DNA of 11,049 nt, from NCBI GenBank assembly GCA_002476905.1, contig DLND01000066.1, positions 11,555 through 22,603 of the forward strand. Reading direction: 5' to 3'. This document shows positions 1-6,836 of this stretch, one piece after another. Position 1 is the first letter of the stretch; the number at the start of each line of letters is the position of its first letter. The notes below the pieces were generated by a model. The model was not told the origin of the DNA, made no database searches, and saw only the letters and a program-made list of their open reading frames with translations. A program made the translations under genes and the position numbers. The DNA comes from Flavobacteriales bacterium UBA7519. GTDB taxonomy: Bacteria; Bacteroidota; Bacteroidia; Flavobacteriales; Weeksellaceae.

Positions 1-929
1 TTGAATAATAAATACCAAGGTTCTTTCTTACCATCGTATTCAGCTTCGATTTGGATGGTACAGGCGTTGATCTCGTCTGAAACAACCAAGTTTTCCAATT
101 GACCAGTTTTATGAAAATATCTTCCGCAAACTGTTGCCAGATCCATTAATGAGATTGGTTTCAATTCACGTCCTAAGAATTTTCTTTTTTCGATATAATC
201 ATTGAAAATGGTTTCCAGTGTATGTTTAAACTGTCCTTCAAATTCAATATTTGACAATTCTGTTTCAAACGTTGTGTGACGACAGTGGTCGCTCCAATAA
301 GTGTCTAAAACTTTAAGTTCAGTTTCCGTAGGATTTCTTTGTTCCGTTTTAAAATATTCCTGAATAAATTTTAAATCATCCAAACCTAAAGCAAAACCGT
401 GATTGTTATAAAAATCGTTAAGTTGTGAATCTGTAAAATCGTTAAAACCCTCGTGGGTAATAACTTTTGACGGGGTTTCTTCCGCAGGAATGTCCAAAAC
501 TGATAAATCTTTTTCTTGAGATTCTACTTTATTAATCAAAAGGTCTTTGATCTTTGCCAAATCAGATTCGGAAATTCCTTCAAACTCGATTAACTTACCA
601 CTTCTTACTTTAGACTTCTCATTTCCAGTCAATAAAGCGATACATTGTTGCGCAGAATCTGCACGCTGGTCGTACTGTCCCGGTAAAAATTCTAATGCGA
701 AATGAATTCCTTTTGCAGGATTTTCTTCGATTAAAATATCAGTAACCGGATCTACGAAAGTACTGTTCACAACTTTATCAAATTCACCATCATTTAATCC
801 AAAAATATCGTAAATGTTATACACTTTTACACTTTGGATGGACGGAACCACCGCTTTTACTTCATCAAAAATTTTTGGACTTTCTACATCGAAAATTCCT
901 CTTTTTTCTACGAAAATTCTTTTGTTCAT
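1..929 (-). CDS. purL: Phosphoribosylformylglycinamidine synthase, large type, N-terminal part (runs off the left edge)
   Basis: The enzyme (FGAR amidotransferase) makes FGAM from FGAR, glutamine and ATP, the fourth step of de novo purine synthesis in the cytosol. My translation of the minus strand from the ATG at 927-929 gives 309 uninterrupted codons starting MNKRIFVEKRGIFDVES and reaching the window edge. Residues 1-110 fit the PurS-like N-terminal domain. Residues 181-220 hold the linker with the strongly diagnostic YWSDHCRHTTF (211-221), and residues 258-275 carry the start of the first synthetase domain (ISLMDLATVCGRYF). The family's large single-chain form is roughly 1,200-1,300 residues, so about three quarters, including the glutaminase domain, lies outside. 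It follows purB by 91 bases, in the same pathway and direction, but a terminator-like hairpin lies between them. I see no clear TAnnTTTG box in the spacer, so expression by read-through is possible. Confidence 0.95.
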   Translation of the reverse strand, partial: MNKRIFVEKRGIFDVESPKIFDEVKAVVPSIQSVKVYNIYDIFGLNDGEFDKVVNSTFVDPVTDILIEENPAKGIHFALEFLPGQYDQRADSAQQCIALLTGNEKSKVRSGKLIEFEGISESDLAKIKDLLINKVESQEKDLSVLDIPAEETPSKVITHEGFNDFTDSQLNDFYNNHGFALGLDDLKFIQEYFKTEQRNPTETELKVLDTYWSDHCRHTTFETELSNIEFEGQFKHTLETIFNDYIEKRKFLGRELKPISLMDLATVCGRYFHKTGQLENLVVSDEINACTIQIEAEYDGKKEPWYLLF

Positions 930-988
930 TTTTATAGATGTAAGATTTTAGCTTTCATTCTAAAATCATTTATTAGATTGATTTTAAT

Positions 989-1013
989 AAAAAATGCAGC
1001 CCAAAAGACTGCA
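989..1013 (-). terminator. Terminator-like hairpin between purB and purL
   Basis: Read on the minus strand, TGCAGTC (1013-1007), a TTTTG loop and GGCTGCA (1001-995) form a 7-bp stem that includes one G-T wobble, followed by six T (994-989). On the plus strand the same position is a C-A mismatch, so the structure favours minus-strand transcripts. It starts 8 bases past the purB stop. The stem is short, so it may terminate only partly and set the purB to purL ratio. Confidence 0.65.
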
Positions 1014-1020
1014 AATTAAT

Positions 1021-2448
1021 TTATACTTTAAGATCAGCTTCAAGGCCAATCAAATCCTGATTTGCATTGATAATCGGCTGAACTTCATTCGCGATGAATT
1101 CCTCAGTCTGAATCGGTGCAAAACCGATGAAGTTTTTCGGATCAAGAACTTCTTTTAATTTTGATTTATCTAGTTTTAATGAATCGTCGTTCAGGATTCT
1201 TTCGATAAGGTCGTTTTCCTTTCCTTCTTCTTTTACTTTTTTGGAGGCTTCCATCGAATGAACTCTGATCACTTCGTGGATTTCCTGACGGTCGCCACCA
1301 GCTTTTACTTCCTCCATAATGATGTATTCTGTCGCCATAAACGGCAATTCTTCCATAATATGCTTGTTGATTCTGTTCGGATAAACTACAATTCCGTTCA
1401 TAATGTTATTCCAAATCAATAGAATCGCATCAACAGCTAAGAAAGCCTGAGGAATTGTTAATCTCTTGTTCGCAGAATCGTCTAATGTTCTTTCAAACCA
1501 TTGTGTTGAAGCTACCATTGCAGAACTTGTCGTCAAAGACATGACGTATTTTGCCAATGCTCCGATTCTTTCGCTTCTCATCGGATTACGCTTGTAAGCC
1601 ATTGCTGATGAGCCGATTTGGTTTTTTTCGAATGGTTCTTCAATTTCTTTAAGATTTTGAAGAAGACGCAAATCGTTGGTAAATTTATGTGCAGATTGTG
1701 CAATATTTCCTAATAAAGCCACAACTTTAGCATCTATCTTTCTATCGTAAGTCTGTCCGGAAACTCCAAAAACTTTTTCGAAACCGAATCTTTTTGATAA
1801 TTCTTTATCTAAATGCTTAACTTTAGAATAATCACCGTTGAAAAGCTCAAGGAAACTTGCAGCCGTTCCGGTAGTTCCTTTTACACCTCTGAATCTTAAT
1901 GTTTCTAAGAAGAAATCCAATTCTTCGATGTCAAGAACCAAACTCTGTAACCAAAGTGTTGCTCTTTTTCCAACTGTCGTTAACTGAGCCGGTTGGAAGT
2001 GTGTGAATCCTAAAGTCGGTAAATCTTTGTATTGAACAGCAAAATCAGAAAGATTCTTCATCACGTTTACCAACTTTTTCTTTAAGATTAAAAGTCCGTC
2101 ACGAATCTGAATTAAATCGGTATTATCTCCTACAAATGCCGAAGTTGCTCCCAAGTGAATAATTCCTTTCGCCGAAGGCGCCACATCACCATAAGCATGA
2201 ACGTGAGCCATTACATCGTGACGAAATTTTTTCTCATATTCTGCTGCTTTGTCGTAATCAATGTTTTCTGCATTGGCTTTCAACTCAGCGATTTGCTCGT
2301 CTGTGATGTCAAGACCTAAGTCTTTTTCGATTTCAGCAAGTGCAATCCAAAGCTTTCTCCAGTTTTGGAACTTGTTGTTATGCGAGAAATTAAACAGCAT
2401 TTCTTCACTGGAATAGCGTTCTTCCAATGGATTTTTGTAGGAATTCAT
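1021..2448 (-). CDS. purB: Adenylosuccinate lyase
   Basis: It cleaves fumarate from SAICAR in purine synthesis and from adenylosuccinate in AMP formation, and acts as a cytosolic homotetramer. The 475-residue product has the landmarks of the fumarase/aspartase superfamily in order: HDVMAH (77-82), TSAFVGDNTD (102-111), GFTHFQPAQ (148-156) with the likely catalytic His150, and the mobile signature loop GSSAMAYKRNP (279-289) with the catalytic serine. The loop has Ala where many family members have Pro (GSSAMPYKRNP). The length and the YKRNPMRSER stretch resemble the eukaryote-like branch of the family. The ATG start gives a complete N-terminus and lies about 30 bases downstream of a good -7 box. 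It is the first gene of a minus-strand purB-purL pair and diverges from the AraC-type regulator. Confidence 0.96.
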   Translation of the reverse strand: MNSYKNPLEERYSSEEMLFNFSHNNKFQNWRKLWIALAEIEKDLGLDITDEQIAELKANAENIDYDKAAEYEKKFRHDVMAHVHAYGDVAPSAKGIIHLGATSAFVGDNTDLIQIRDGLLILKKKLVNVMKNLSDFAVQYKDLPTLGFTHFQPAQLTTVGKRATLWLQSLVLDIEELDFFLETLRFRGVKGTTGTAASFLELFNGDYSKVKHLDKELSKRFGFEKVFGVSGQTYDRKIDAKVVALLGNIAQSAHKFTNDLRLLQNLKEIEEPFEKNQIGSSAMAYKRNPMRSERIGALAKYVMSLTTSSAMVASTQWFERTLDDSANKRLTIPQAFLAVDAILLIWNNIMNGIVVYPNRINKHIMEELPFMATEYIIMEEVKAGGDRQEIHEVIRVHSMEASKKVKEEGKENDLIERILNDDSLKLDKSKLKEVLDPKNFIGFAPIQTEEFIANEVQPIINANQDLIGLEADLKV

Positions 2449-2476
2449 TTCTTTCTTTTTACTTTTTTAGATTACA

Positions 2477-2484
2477 CAAAAATA
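2477..2484 (-). promoter_or_regulatory. Bacteroidota-type -7 element for purB
   Basis: The minus strand reads TATTTTTG, an exact match to TAnnTTTG, 28 bases upstream of the purB ATG. A TTTA (plus 2504-2507), one mismatch from the -33 TTTG consensus, lies 19 bases further upstream. The predicted leader is about 20 bases. Confidence 0.6.
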
Positions 2485-2574
2485 GGAATTTTCATTGAGA
2501 ATTTAAAATCATAAAAACTTCCCTCGATTTAATTTTTTAGAAACACAATTATCCTTAATTAATCAATAAAACTA

Positions 2575-2582
2575 TAACTTTG
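2575..2582 (+). promoter_or_regulatory. Bacteroidota-type -7 element for the AraC-family regulator
   Basis: TAACTTTG matches TAnnTTTG exactly and lies 23 bases before the ATG at 2606. No good -33 TTTG is present at the usual spacing, which is common for regulated or weak promoters. The leader would be under 20 bases. Confidence 0.55.
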
Positions 2583-2605
2583 CAACCCGCTATTAAGATG
2601 GAATT

Positions 2606-3481
2606 ATGAAGAAATTGGAAATCAAAAAAAATATTCAAAAATTAGAAGATAAGAATCTTTCTTTCCGCGTTTTTGAATTAAGTGAAGAGAATTTAAGCCC
2701 ATATCTAAAGCCTCATAAAAAAGACCATTTTTTTATTATTGTGATTGAACAAGGAGCGTTACAACTCCATATTGAAGATAAAATTCATTCTTTGAAAGCC
2801 GGACAAATTTCTGTCGTATTTCCAGAGCAGGTTCATTTTACTTCAGATTTAAGTTCAGATTTAAAAGGTAAAATTATCCTTTTTGAAGAAATTTTGTTCT
2901 GTTCCGATATTTTGAAAAACGAACTGAGTACTTATAATGTCAATCTTTCCACTCAACTAAATTGTACCATTTTATCTGCCGAAGATTTTGAACAAAGTGT
3001 AAATGCGATCAGAATTATTAAAGGAATTTATGAACATCCAAGCTTGATTAAAAAAGAACAGGCAAGATTTCAGATTAAAATATTTTTGTTAGGTTTGATA
3101 GAATCCGTTCACGGTTTGCATCCTATTTTACATAAAGAAACAGTCGACAAACCCATTTATGTTCGGTTTAAAAAGCTTTTGAATGAACATTACAAACAAC
3201 ACAGAACCGTTCAATATTATGCCGAAGAATTGGCAATTACAACAAAAAAATTAAATTCAATTACTAAAAAACATTGCGGAGAAACGGCAATTCAGGCGAT
3301 TCACAACCGAATTTTAATTGAAATAAAGCGTCAGTTAATGTTTTCCGACCTTTCTCACAAAGAGATTGCTTTTGATTTAGGATTTAATTCACCTTCTGCC
3401 TTAAACAAATTCGTGAAAGCAAAATTGAAAGAAACGCCAACCGAACTTCAGCAGGAACTGGCGCAAATGTATAACGCATAG
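2606..3481 (+). CDS. AraC-family transcriptional regulator with N-terminal cupin-like sensor
   Basis: This is a probable DNA-binding activator of 291 residues. The N-terminal half (about 20-100) looks like the AraC-type cupin sensor: a beta-rich run with HFFIIVIEQGALQLHI (41-56) and AGQISVVFPEQVH (65-77). The C-terminal third (about 185-285) is the double helix-turn-helix: the first HTH is near 203-223 (YYAEELAITTKKLNSITKK) and the second near 250-282, with the typical KEIAFDLGFNSPSALNKFVK (252-271) and the closing TPTEL. The inducer cannot be read from sequence. It sits 67 bases upstream of an alcohol dehydrogenase on the same strand, which suggests that gene as a target, though each has its own -7 box. 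A three-codon mini-ORF (2598-2609) overlaps its start codon. Confidence 0.9.
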   Translation: MKKLEIKKNIQKLEDKNLSFRVFELSEENLSPYLKPHKKDHFFIIVIEQGALQLHIEDKIHSLKAGQISVVFPEQVHFTSDLSSDLKGKIILFEEILFCSDILKNELSTYNVNLSTQLNCTILSAEDFEQSVNAIRIIKGIYEHPSLIKKEQARFQIKIFLLGLIESVHGLHPILHKETVDKPIYVRFKKLLNEHYKQHRTVQYYAEELAITTKKLNSITKKHCGETAIQAIHNRILIEIKRQLMFSDLSHKEIAFDLGFNSPSALNKFVKAKLKETPTELQQELAQMYNA

Positions 3482-3516
3482 GCTTGTTTGTATAACATTA
3501 CCCGTTTTGCTTGGTC

Positions 3517-3524
3517 TAATTTTG
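3517..3524 (+). promoter_or_regulatory. Bacteroidota-type -7 element for the alcohol dehydrogenase
   Basis: TAATTTTG matches TAnnTTTG exactly, 24 bases upstream of the ATG at 3549. The nearest upstream TTTG (3487-3490) is 26 bases away, longer than the usual spacing, so the promoter may need an activator. The adjacent AraC-type regulator is the obvious candidate (inference). Confidence 0.55.
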
Positions 3525-3548
3525 CATCATTAAAAATTTAGATAAAAA

Positions 3549-4715
3549 ATGAGCAAATTATTTATTGCAGGAGAGGTTTTCCACGGAGCTGGAACTCTTT
3601 CTGAATTAGCAAATATCAAAGGAACAAAAGCGGTAATCGTAACTGGCGGAAGCTCCATGAGAAAGAGCGGAACGTTGGATAAAGCGGTTGCTTACCTTAC
3701 TGAAGCTGGAATCGAAACTAAGATCTTCGATGGTGTGGAAGAAGATCCTTCATCTGCAACGTGTGCAAAAGGAGCTGAATTGATGCACAATTTCCAACCA
3801 GACTGGATTATCGGTTTGGGAGGTTGTTCGGCAATTGATGCAGCAAAAATTATGTGGGTTTTCTATGAATATCCTGATGCAGATTTCGATGCGATGACCA
3901 AGCCATTCACGGTTCCGGTTTTAAGAAACAAAGCAAAATTTATCGCAATCCCTTCTACAAGCGGAACAGGAACTGAAACTACTGGTCTTGCGGTAATTAC
4001 TGACAGAGAAAAAGGCGTAAAATATCCTATCGTTTCTTACGAATTGACCCCGGATATCGCAATTGTTGACGGTGAAATCTGTGCTTCAATGCCGGCTCAC
4101 GTTACATCAAATACTGGTCTTGATGCTTTGACTCACTGTGTGGAAGCTTACGTTTCTAATATCGATAACAATATTGCAGATGCTCTTTCTAAAGGTGGAT
4201 TGGAGATTGTTTTTGATAACTTGAAAGAAGCGGTAGAAAACCCGAACAATATTGTAGCCCGTCAGAATATGCACGATGCTTCATTTATGGCAGGTTTGGC
4301 GTTCAACAATGCTTGGTTGGGAATCGTTCACTCCTTATCTCATCAGGTTGGTGCTTTGTACGGAATTCCTCACGGAGCTTCTAACGCGATTTTCCTTCCG
4401 AATGTGATTCGTTATAACGCTCAAGCAACAAACCGTTTTCCTGATTTGGCAAGAGTAATTGGTAAAGAAACTGCTGAAGATTTGGCTCAGGCTATTGAAA
4501 CTTTACGTTCTGAAGTTAACAATCAATCAGCAATCAAAGAATTCGGAATTTCCAGAGAAGATTGGGATAAGAATCTTGATTATATCGCTAACAATGCTTT
4601 AGTAGATCCTTGTACAGGTTTCAACCCAAGAGTTCCGACTTTGGATGAGTTGAAAGCGATTTACAACGCTTGCTACGAAGGTCTTGTGTATGCTGAAGAG
4701 AGTGTAACATCTTAA
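3549..4715 (+). CDS. Iron-containing (group III) alcohol dehydrogenase
   Basis: A 388-residue member of the Fe-ADH family, which interconverts alcohols and aldehydes with NAD(P)H in the cytosol. The N-terminal nucleotide-binding half carries GGCSAIDAAK (91-100), a variant of GGGSxxDxAK with Cys for the third Gly, and PSTSGTGTE (135-143). The C-terminal helical half has the four expected metal ligands: Asp192 and His196 in TGLDALTH, His261 in GIVHSLSH, and His275 in GIPHGASNA. The stretch IMWVFYEYP (101-109) and the NVIRYNA motif (285-291) resemble the dehydrogenase domain of AdhE, but no aldehyde-dehydrogenase half is fused here. Substrate and cofactor preference cannot be decided from sequence. 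It is probably controlled by the AraC-type regulator directly upstream, and a strong terminator follows. Confidence 0.93.
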   Translation: MSKLFIAGEVFHGAGTLSELANIKGTKAVIVTGGSSMRKSGTLDKAVAYLTEAGIETKIFDGVEEDPSSATCAKGAELMHNFQPDWIIGLGGCSAIDAAKIMWVFYEYPDADFDAMTKPFTVPVLRNKAKFIAIPSTSGTGTETTGLAVITDREKGVKYPIVSYELTPDIAIVDGEICASMPAHVTSNTGLDALTHCVEAYVSNIDNNIADALSKGGLEIVFDNLKEAVENPNNIVARQNMHDASFMAGLAFNNAWLGIVHSLSHQVGALYGIPHGASNAIFLPNVIRYNAQATNRFPDLARVIGKETAEDLAQAIETLRSEVNNQSAIKEFGISREDWDKNLDYIANNALVDPCTGFNPRVPTLDELKAIYNACYEGLVYAEESVTS

Positions 4716-4743
4716 TTTTAAGATTCAAATATTTGAACAAAAG

Positions 4744-4780
4744 AACAGGAAGTCGATTTGATTTCCTGTTTTTTCTTTTT
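4744..4780 (+). terminator. Rho-independent terminator after the alcohol dehydrogenase
   Basis: AACAGGAA (4744-4751), an 11-base loop and TTCCTGTT (4763-4770) form a perfect 8-bp stem that runs into a T-rich tract (to 4780). It lies 28 bases past the stop and closes the regulator-dehydrogenase region. Confidence 0.85.
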
Positions 4781-4827
4781 TCAATTTATTATTTGATATT
4801 GTGTTTGATTTAACTTAAATATCATTA

Positions 4828-4855
4828 TTTGATCCAATATTCGGCTAGATATTTG
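4828..4855 (+). promoter_or_regulatory. Possible apaG promoter
   Basis: TTTG (4828-4831), 16 bases, then GATATTTG (4848-4855), one mismatch from TAnnTTTG. The spacing is slightly short and the box imperfect, but it is the best candidate between the upstream terminator and the apaG ATG, 25 bases ahead of it. Confidence 0.35.
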
Positions 4856-4880
4856 CATTTTACCCTTAAATTCGTATAAA

Positions 4881-5264
4881 ATGGTGTCAAAAATTACCTC
4901 AGAAGTAAAAGTCAGCGTTACTGCAGAATATGACAACTTTAATAGTTATCCTTCTGAAAACCGTTTTGTATTTAGATATCATATTGAAATTCAGAATCTT
5001 GGAGCAGACACAGTGAAGCTTCTTAGCAGAAGATGGATGATTTATGACCTTGGCTTTGGATTTACTGAGGTTGAAGGTGCTGGTGTGATTGGCTTGACTC
5101 CAATACTTGAGTCAGGAGAAAGTTTCAGCTATTTCTCCAATGTGATTCTGAAATCTGGCGTCGGAAATATGGAAGGCTCTTATCTATTTGAAAGCTTTGG
5201 AAAACCCGACTTATATGTTGAAATTCCGAAATTCAACCTAGTTTCAGAAGTTTTGAGTAATTGA
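4881..5264 (+). CDS. apaG: ApaG domain protein (Co2+/Mg2+ efflux-associated, DUF525)
   Basis: A 127-residue single-domain protein that matches the full ApaG length of about 125. Family landmarks in order are FRYHIEIQNLG (31-41), KLLSRRWMIYD (46-56), EVEGAGVIGLTPIL (63-76), a Gly-Glu turn followed by FSYFS (82-86), and GNMEGSY (95-101). ApaG proteins have a fibronectin III/immunoglobulin-like beta sandwich. In enterobacteria they are linked to cobalt resistance and magnesium efflux, but the molecular role is unsettled. There is no signal peptide or membrane segment, so it should be cytosolic. Here it stands alone as a monocistron: the ksgA-apaG-apaH context of proteobacteria is absent. It converges with the exonuclease gene, and I see no clear terminator in the 36-base gap. 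Confidence 0.92.
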   Translation: MVSKITSEVKVSVTAEYDNFNSYPSENRFVFRYHIEIQNLGADTVKLLSRRWMIYDLGFGFTEVEGAGVIGLTPILESGESFSYFSNVILKSGVGNMEGSYLFESFGKPDLYVEIPKFNLVSEVLSN

Positions 5265-5300
5265 TGACGATTGAAACTATAATTTATATTGCTTCGGGTG

Positions 5301-5855
5301 TTAAAGTATTTTAAAGCGTTTTCCAAAAACAGAATTTACTTCTTCATTATTTGTAACCATCAGTCTTTCAAAACTTAACAAAGAAATTTTTGCGCAAACT
5401 TCGGCATCTGCATCTGCACGGTGATGCTTGAATTTGATCTGATGATACTCAGCTAAATTTTTTAAGCCATAACTTTTCAAATCTTTCCATGCTTTTTTAG
5501 CAACTCCAATACTGCACAGATACTTCATATTCGGTTTAAAGAAACCATAATGATCCAAACAACTTCTTAAAACACTGGCATCAAAGGAGGCGTTATGCGC
5601 AATCATTAGATTCCCATACATTAATTTTTCAATCTCATACCATACATCACCAAAAGTGGGAGCGTATTCCACATCTTCTGGTGTAATACCGTGAACCGCT
5701 ATATTATAATGATTAAAATAAGGATAGGACGGTGGTTTTATCAACCAGGATTTAGTTTCCTTGATCTCACCATTTTCTACAATACAAATTCCCAATTCGC
5801 AAGCAGAGTTTCTTTCGTTTGTGGCTGTTTCAAAATCGAGCGCTATAAAATCCAT
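5301..5855 (-). CDS. DEDDh 3'-5' exonuclease, DnaQ/ExoX-like
   Basis: A 184-residue exonuclease domain with no polymerase or GIY-YIG partner. All catalytic residues of the DnaQ superfamily are visible: Exo I with Asp7 and Glu9 (DFET), Exo II with Asp92 (AHNASFDASVL, 86-96), and Exo III with His145 and Asp150 in HHRADADA. The HGI of Exo I-epsilon (VHGIT, 54-58) is also present. It resembles stand-alone epsilon-like or ExoX-type exonucleases that trim single-stranded DNA or RNA. Whether it proofreads with PolC/DnaE or acts in repair or RNA turnover cannot be told. It begins 6 bases after the glycosyltransferase stop, so it is probably the last gene of that operon, although its function is unrelated to envelope synthesis. 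Confidence 0.88.
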   Translation of the reverse strand: MDFIALDFETATNERNSACELGICIVENGEIKETKSWLIKPPSYPYFNHYNIAVHGITPEDVEYAPTFGDVWYEIEKLMYGNLMIAHNASFDASVLRSCLDHYGFFKPNMKYLCSIGVAKKAWKDLKSYGLKNLAEYHQIKFKHHRADADAEVCAKISLLSFERLMVTNNEEVNSVFGKRFKIL

Positions 5856-5861
5856 AAAATC

Positions 5862-6836
5862 TTATTTTTTTGATCCGGAAAAATGTTTAAAAATCAACCA
5901 TTTTGTTTGATAATAAGGATCTATTTGACTTTTTTGTCTCAATTGTATTGATTTGGGTAAATACCAATAAAATCCAACGTGTGACTTGAAAACTGCCCAA
6001 AAATGTCTCCAACCATTTTTATAGGCTAAATAAACAGCAGCATAAGCGTCTAAATTCAACCTAAAAAATAAAATAAAAAATACTTTTATAGCAGGTAAAT
6101 TCTTCAACAACATAGTCAGATTATTTCTGAAATTGAGAAAAGTTTTTTGTGGATTTTGTTTGTTCAATGTTCCACCACCAACGTGATAAACTTTGGATTT
6201 TCCAGTATAATAGATTTTTCTTCCAGCGTTTTTCAGTCTCCAGCAAAGGTCTATTTCTTCTTGGTGCGCAAAGAATCTTTCATCAAAGCCATTCATATCC
6301 CAAAAATCTGCTGAGCGGATGAATAACGAACAACCAGAAGCCCAGAAAATTTCAGTTTCATCGTCATATTGACCATTATCAAATTCTATGTCATCAAAAA
6401 CTCTTCCTCGACAATAAGGATAACCTAAATTGTCTATCAAACCACCAGCAGCACCAGCAAACTCAAATTTCTGCTTTTGATTATAATCCAGTATTTTTGG
6501 TTGGATTGCCGCAATATTATTGTCTTTTGAGAATAGTGCAATAATAGGAGAGAGCCATTTTTCTGTAACCTCTACATCAGAATTCAGCAAGCAATAAATA
6601 TCAGCCCGAATCAACTTCAAACCTTCATTATAACCAGCTGCAAACCCAGAATTCACTTTATTCTGAATAATGTTTACCTCAGGAAAATTGTCTTTTAAAA
6701 AAACAATAGAATCGTCTGTGGATGCGTTATCAATTACAAAGATTTCTGCTCCGGAAGAATGTCTAATCACCGACGGAAGAAATTTTTCCAACCAAGTTTT
6801 ACCGTTCCAGTTAAGTATAGCAATCGCAATAGTCAT
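5862..6836 (-). CDS. Family 2 glycosyltransferase (rhamnosyltransferase-like)
   Basis: A 324-residue GT-A enzyme that probably transfers a sugar from a nucleotide sugar to a surface polysaccharide or lipid at the cytosolic membrane face. Visible motifs are the N-terminal ILNWNG (7-12), VIDNASTDDS (34-43), NSGFAAGYNEG (62-72), the metal-binding DxD-equivalent LNSDVEV (84-90), the acceptor-side WASGCSLFIR (165-174), and HQEEIDLCWR (191-200) with the likely catalytic base, followed by HVGGGT (218-223). Residues about 247-275 are hydrophobic and may associate with the membrane. The layout matches the WbbL-like group of GT2; donor and acceptor are unknown. Its ATG overlaps the stop of the acyltransferase gene by one base, so the two are probably translationally coupled, suggesting action on the same lipid A or LPS pathway (inference). 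Confidence 0.9.
   Translation of the reverse strand: MTIAIAILNWNGKTWLEKFLPSVIRHSSGAEIFVIDNASTDDSIVFLKDNFPEVNIIQNKVNSGFAAGYNEGLKLIRADIYCLLNSDVEVTEKWLSPIIALFSKDNNIAAIQPKILDYNQKQKFEFAGAAGGLIDNLGYPYCRGRVFDDIEFDNGQYDDETEIFWASGCSLFIRSADFWDMNGFDERFFAHQEEIDLCWRLKNAGRKIYYTGKSKVYHVGGGTLNKQNPQKTFLNFRNNLTMLLKNLPAIKVFFILFFRLNLDAYAAVYLAYKNGWRHFWAVFKSHVGFYWYLPKSIQLRQKSQIDPYYQTKWLIFKHFSGSKK

Noticed and set aside
834..1019. Plus-strand 61-codon open frame over the start of purL
   Set aside because: It lies antisense to the purL N-terminus and the purB-purL spacer, has biased Phe/Ile/Asn-rich composition, and has no family resemblance or promoter box.
4801..4840. Repeated ATTTGAT motifs upstream of apaG as an operator
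   Set aside because: The copies are irregularly spaced in very AT-rich sequence and are easily explained by composition.
5265..5300. Terminator between the convergent apaG and exonuclease genes
   Set aside because: I found no stem of useful length followed by a T-run in the 36-base gap.
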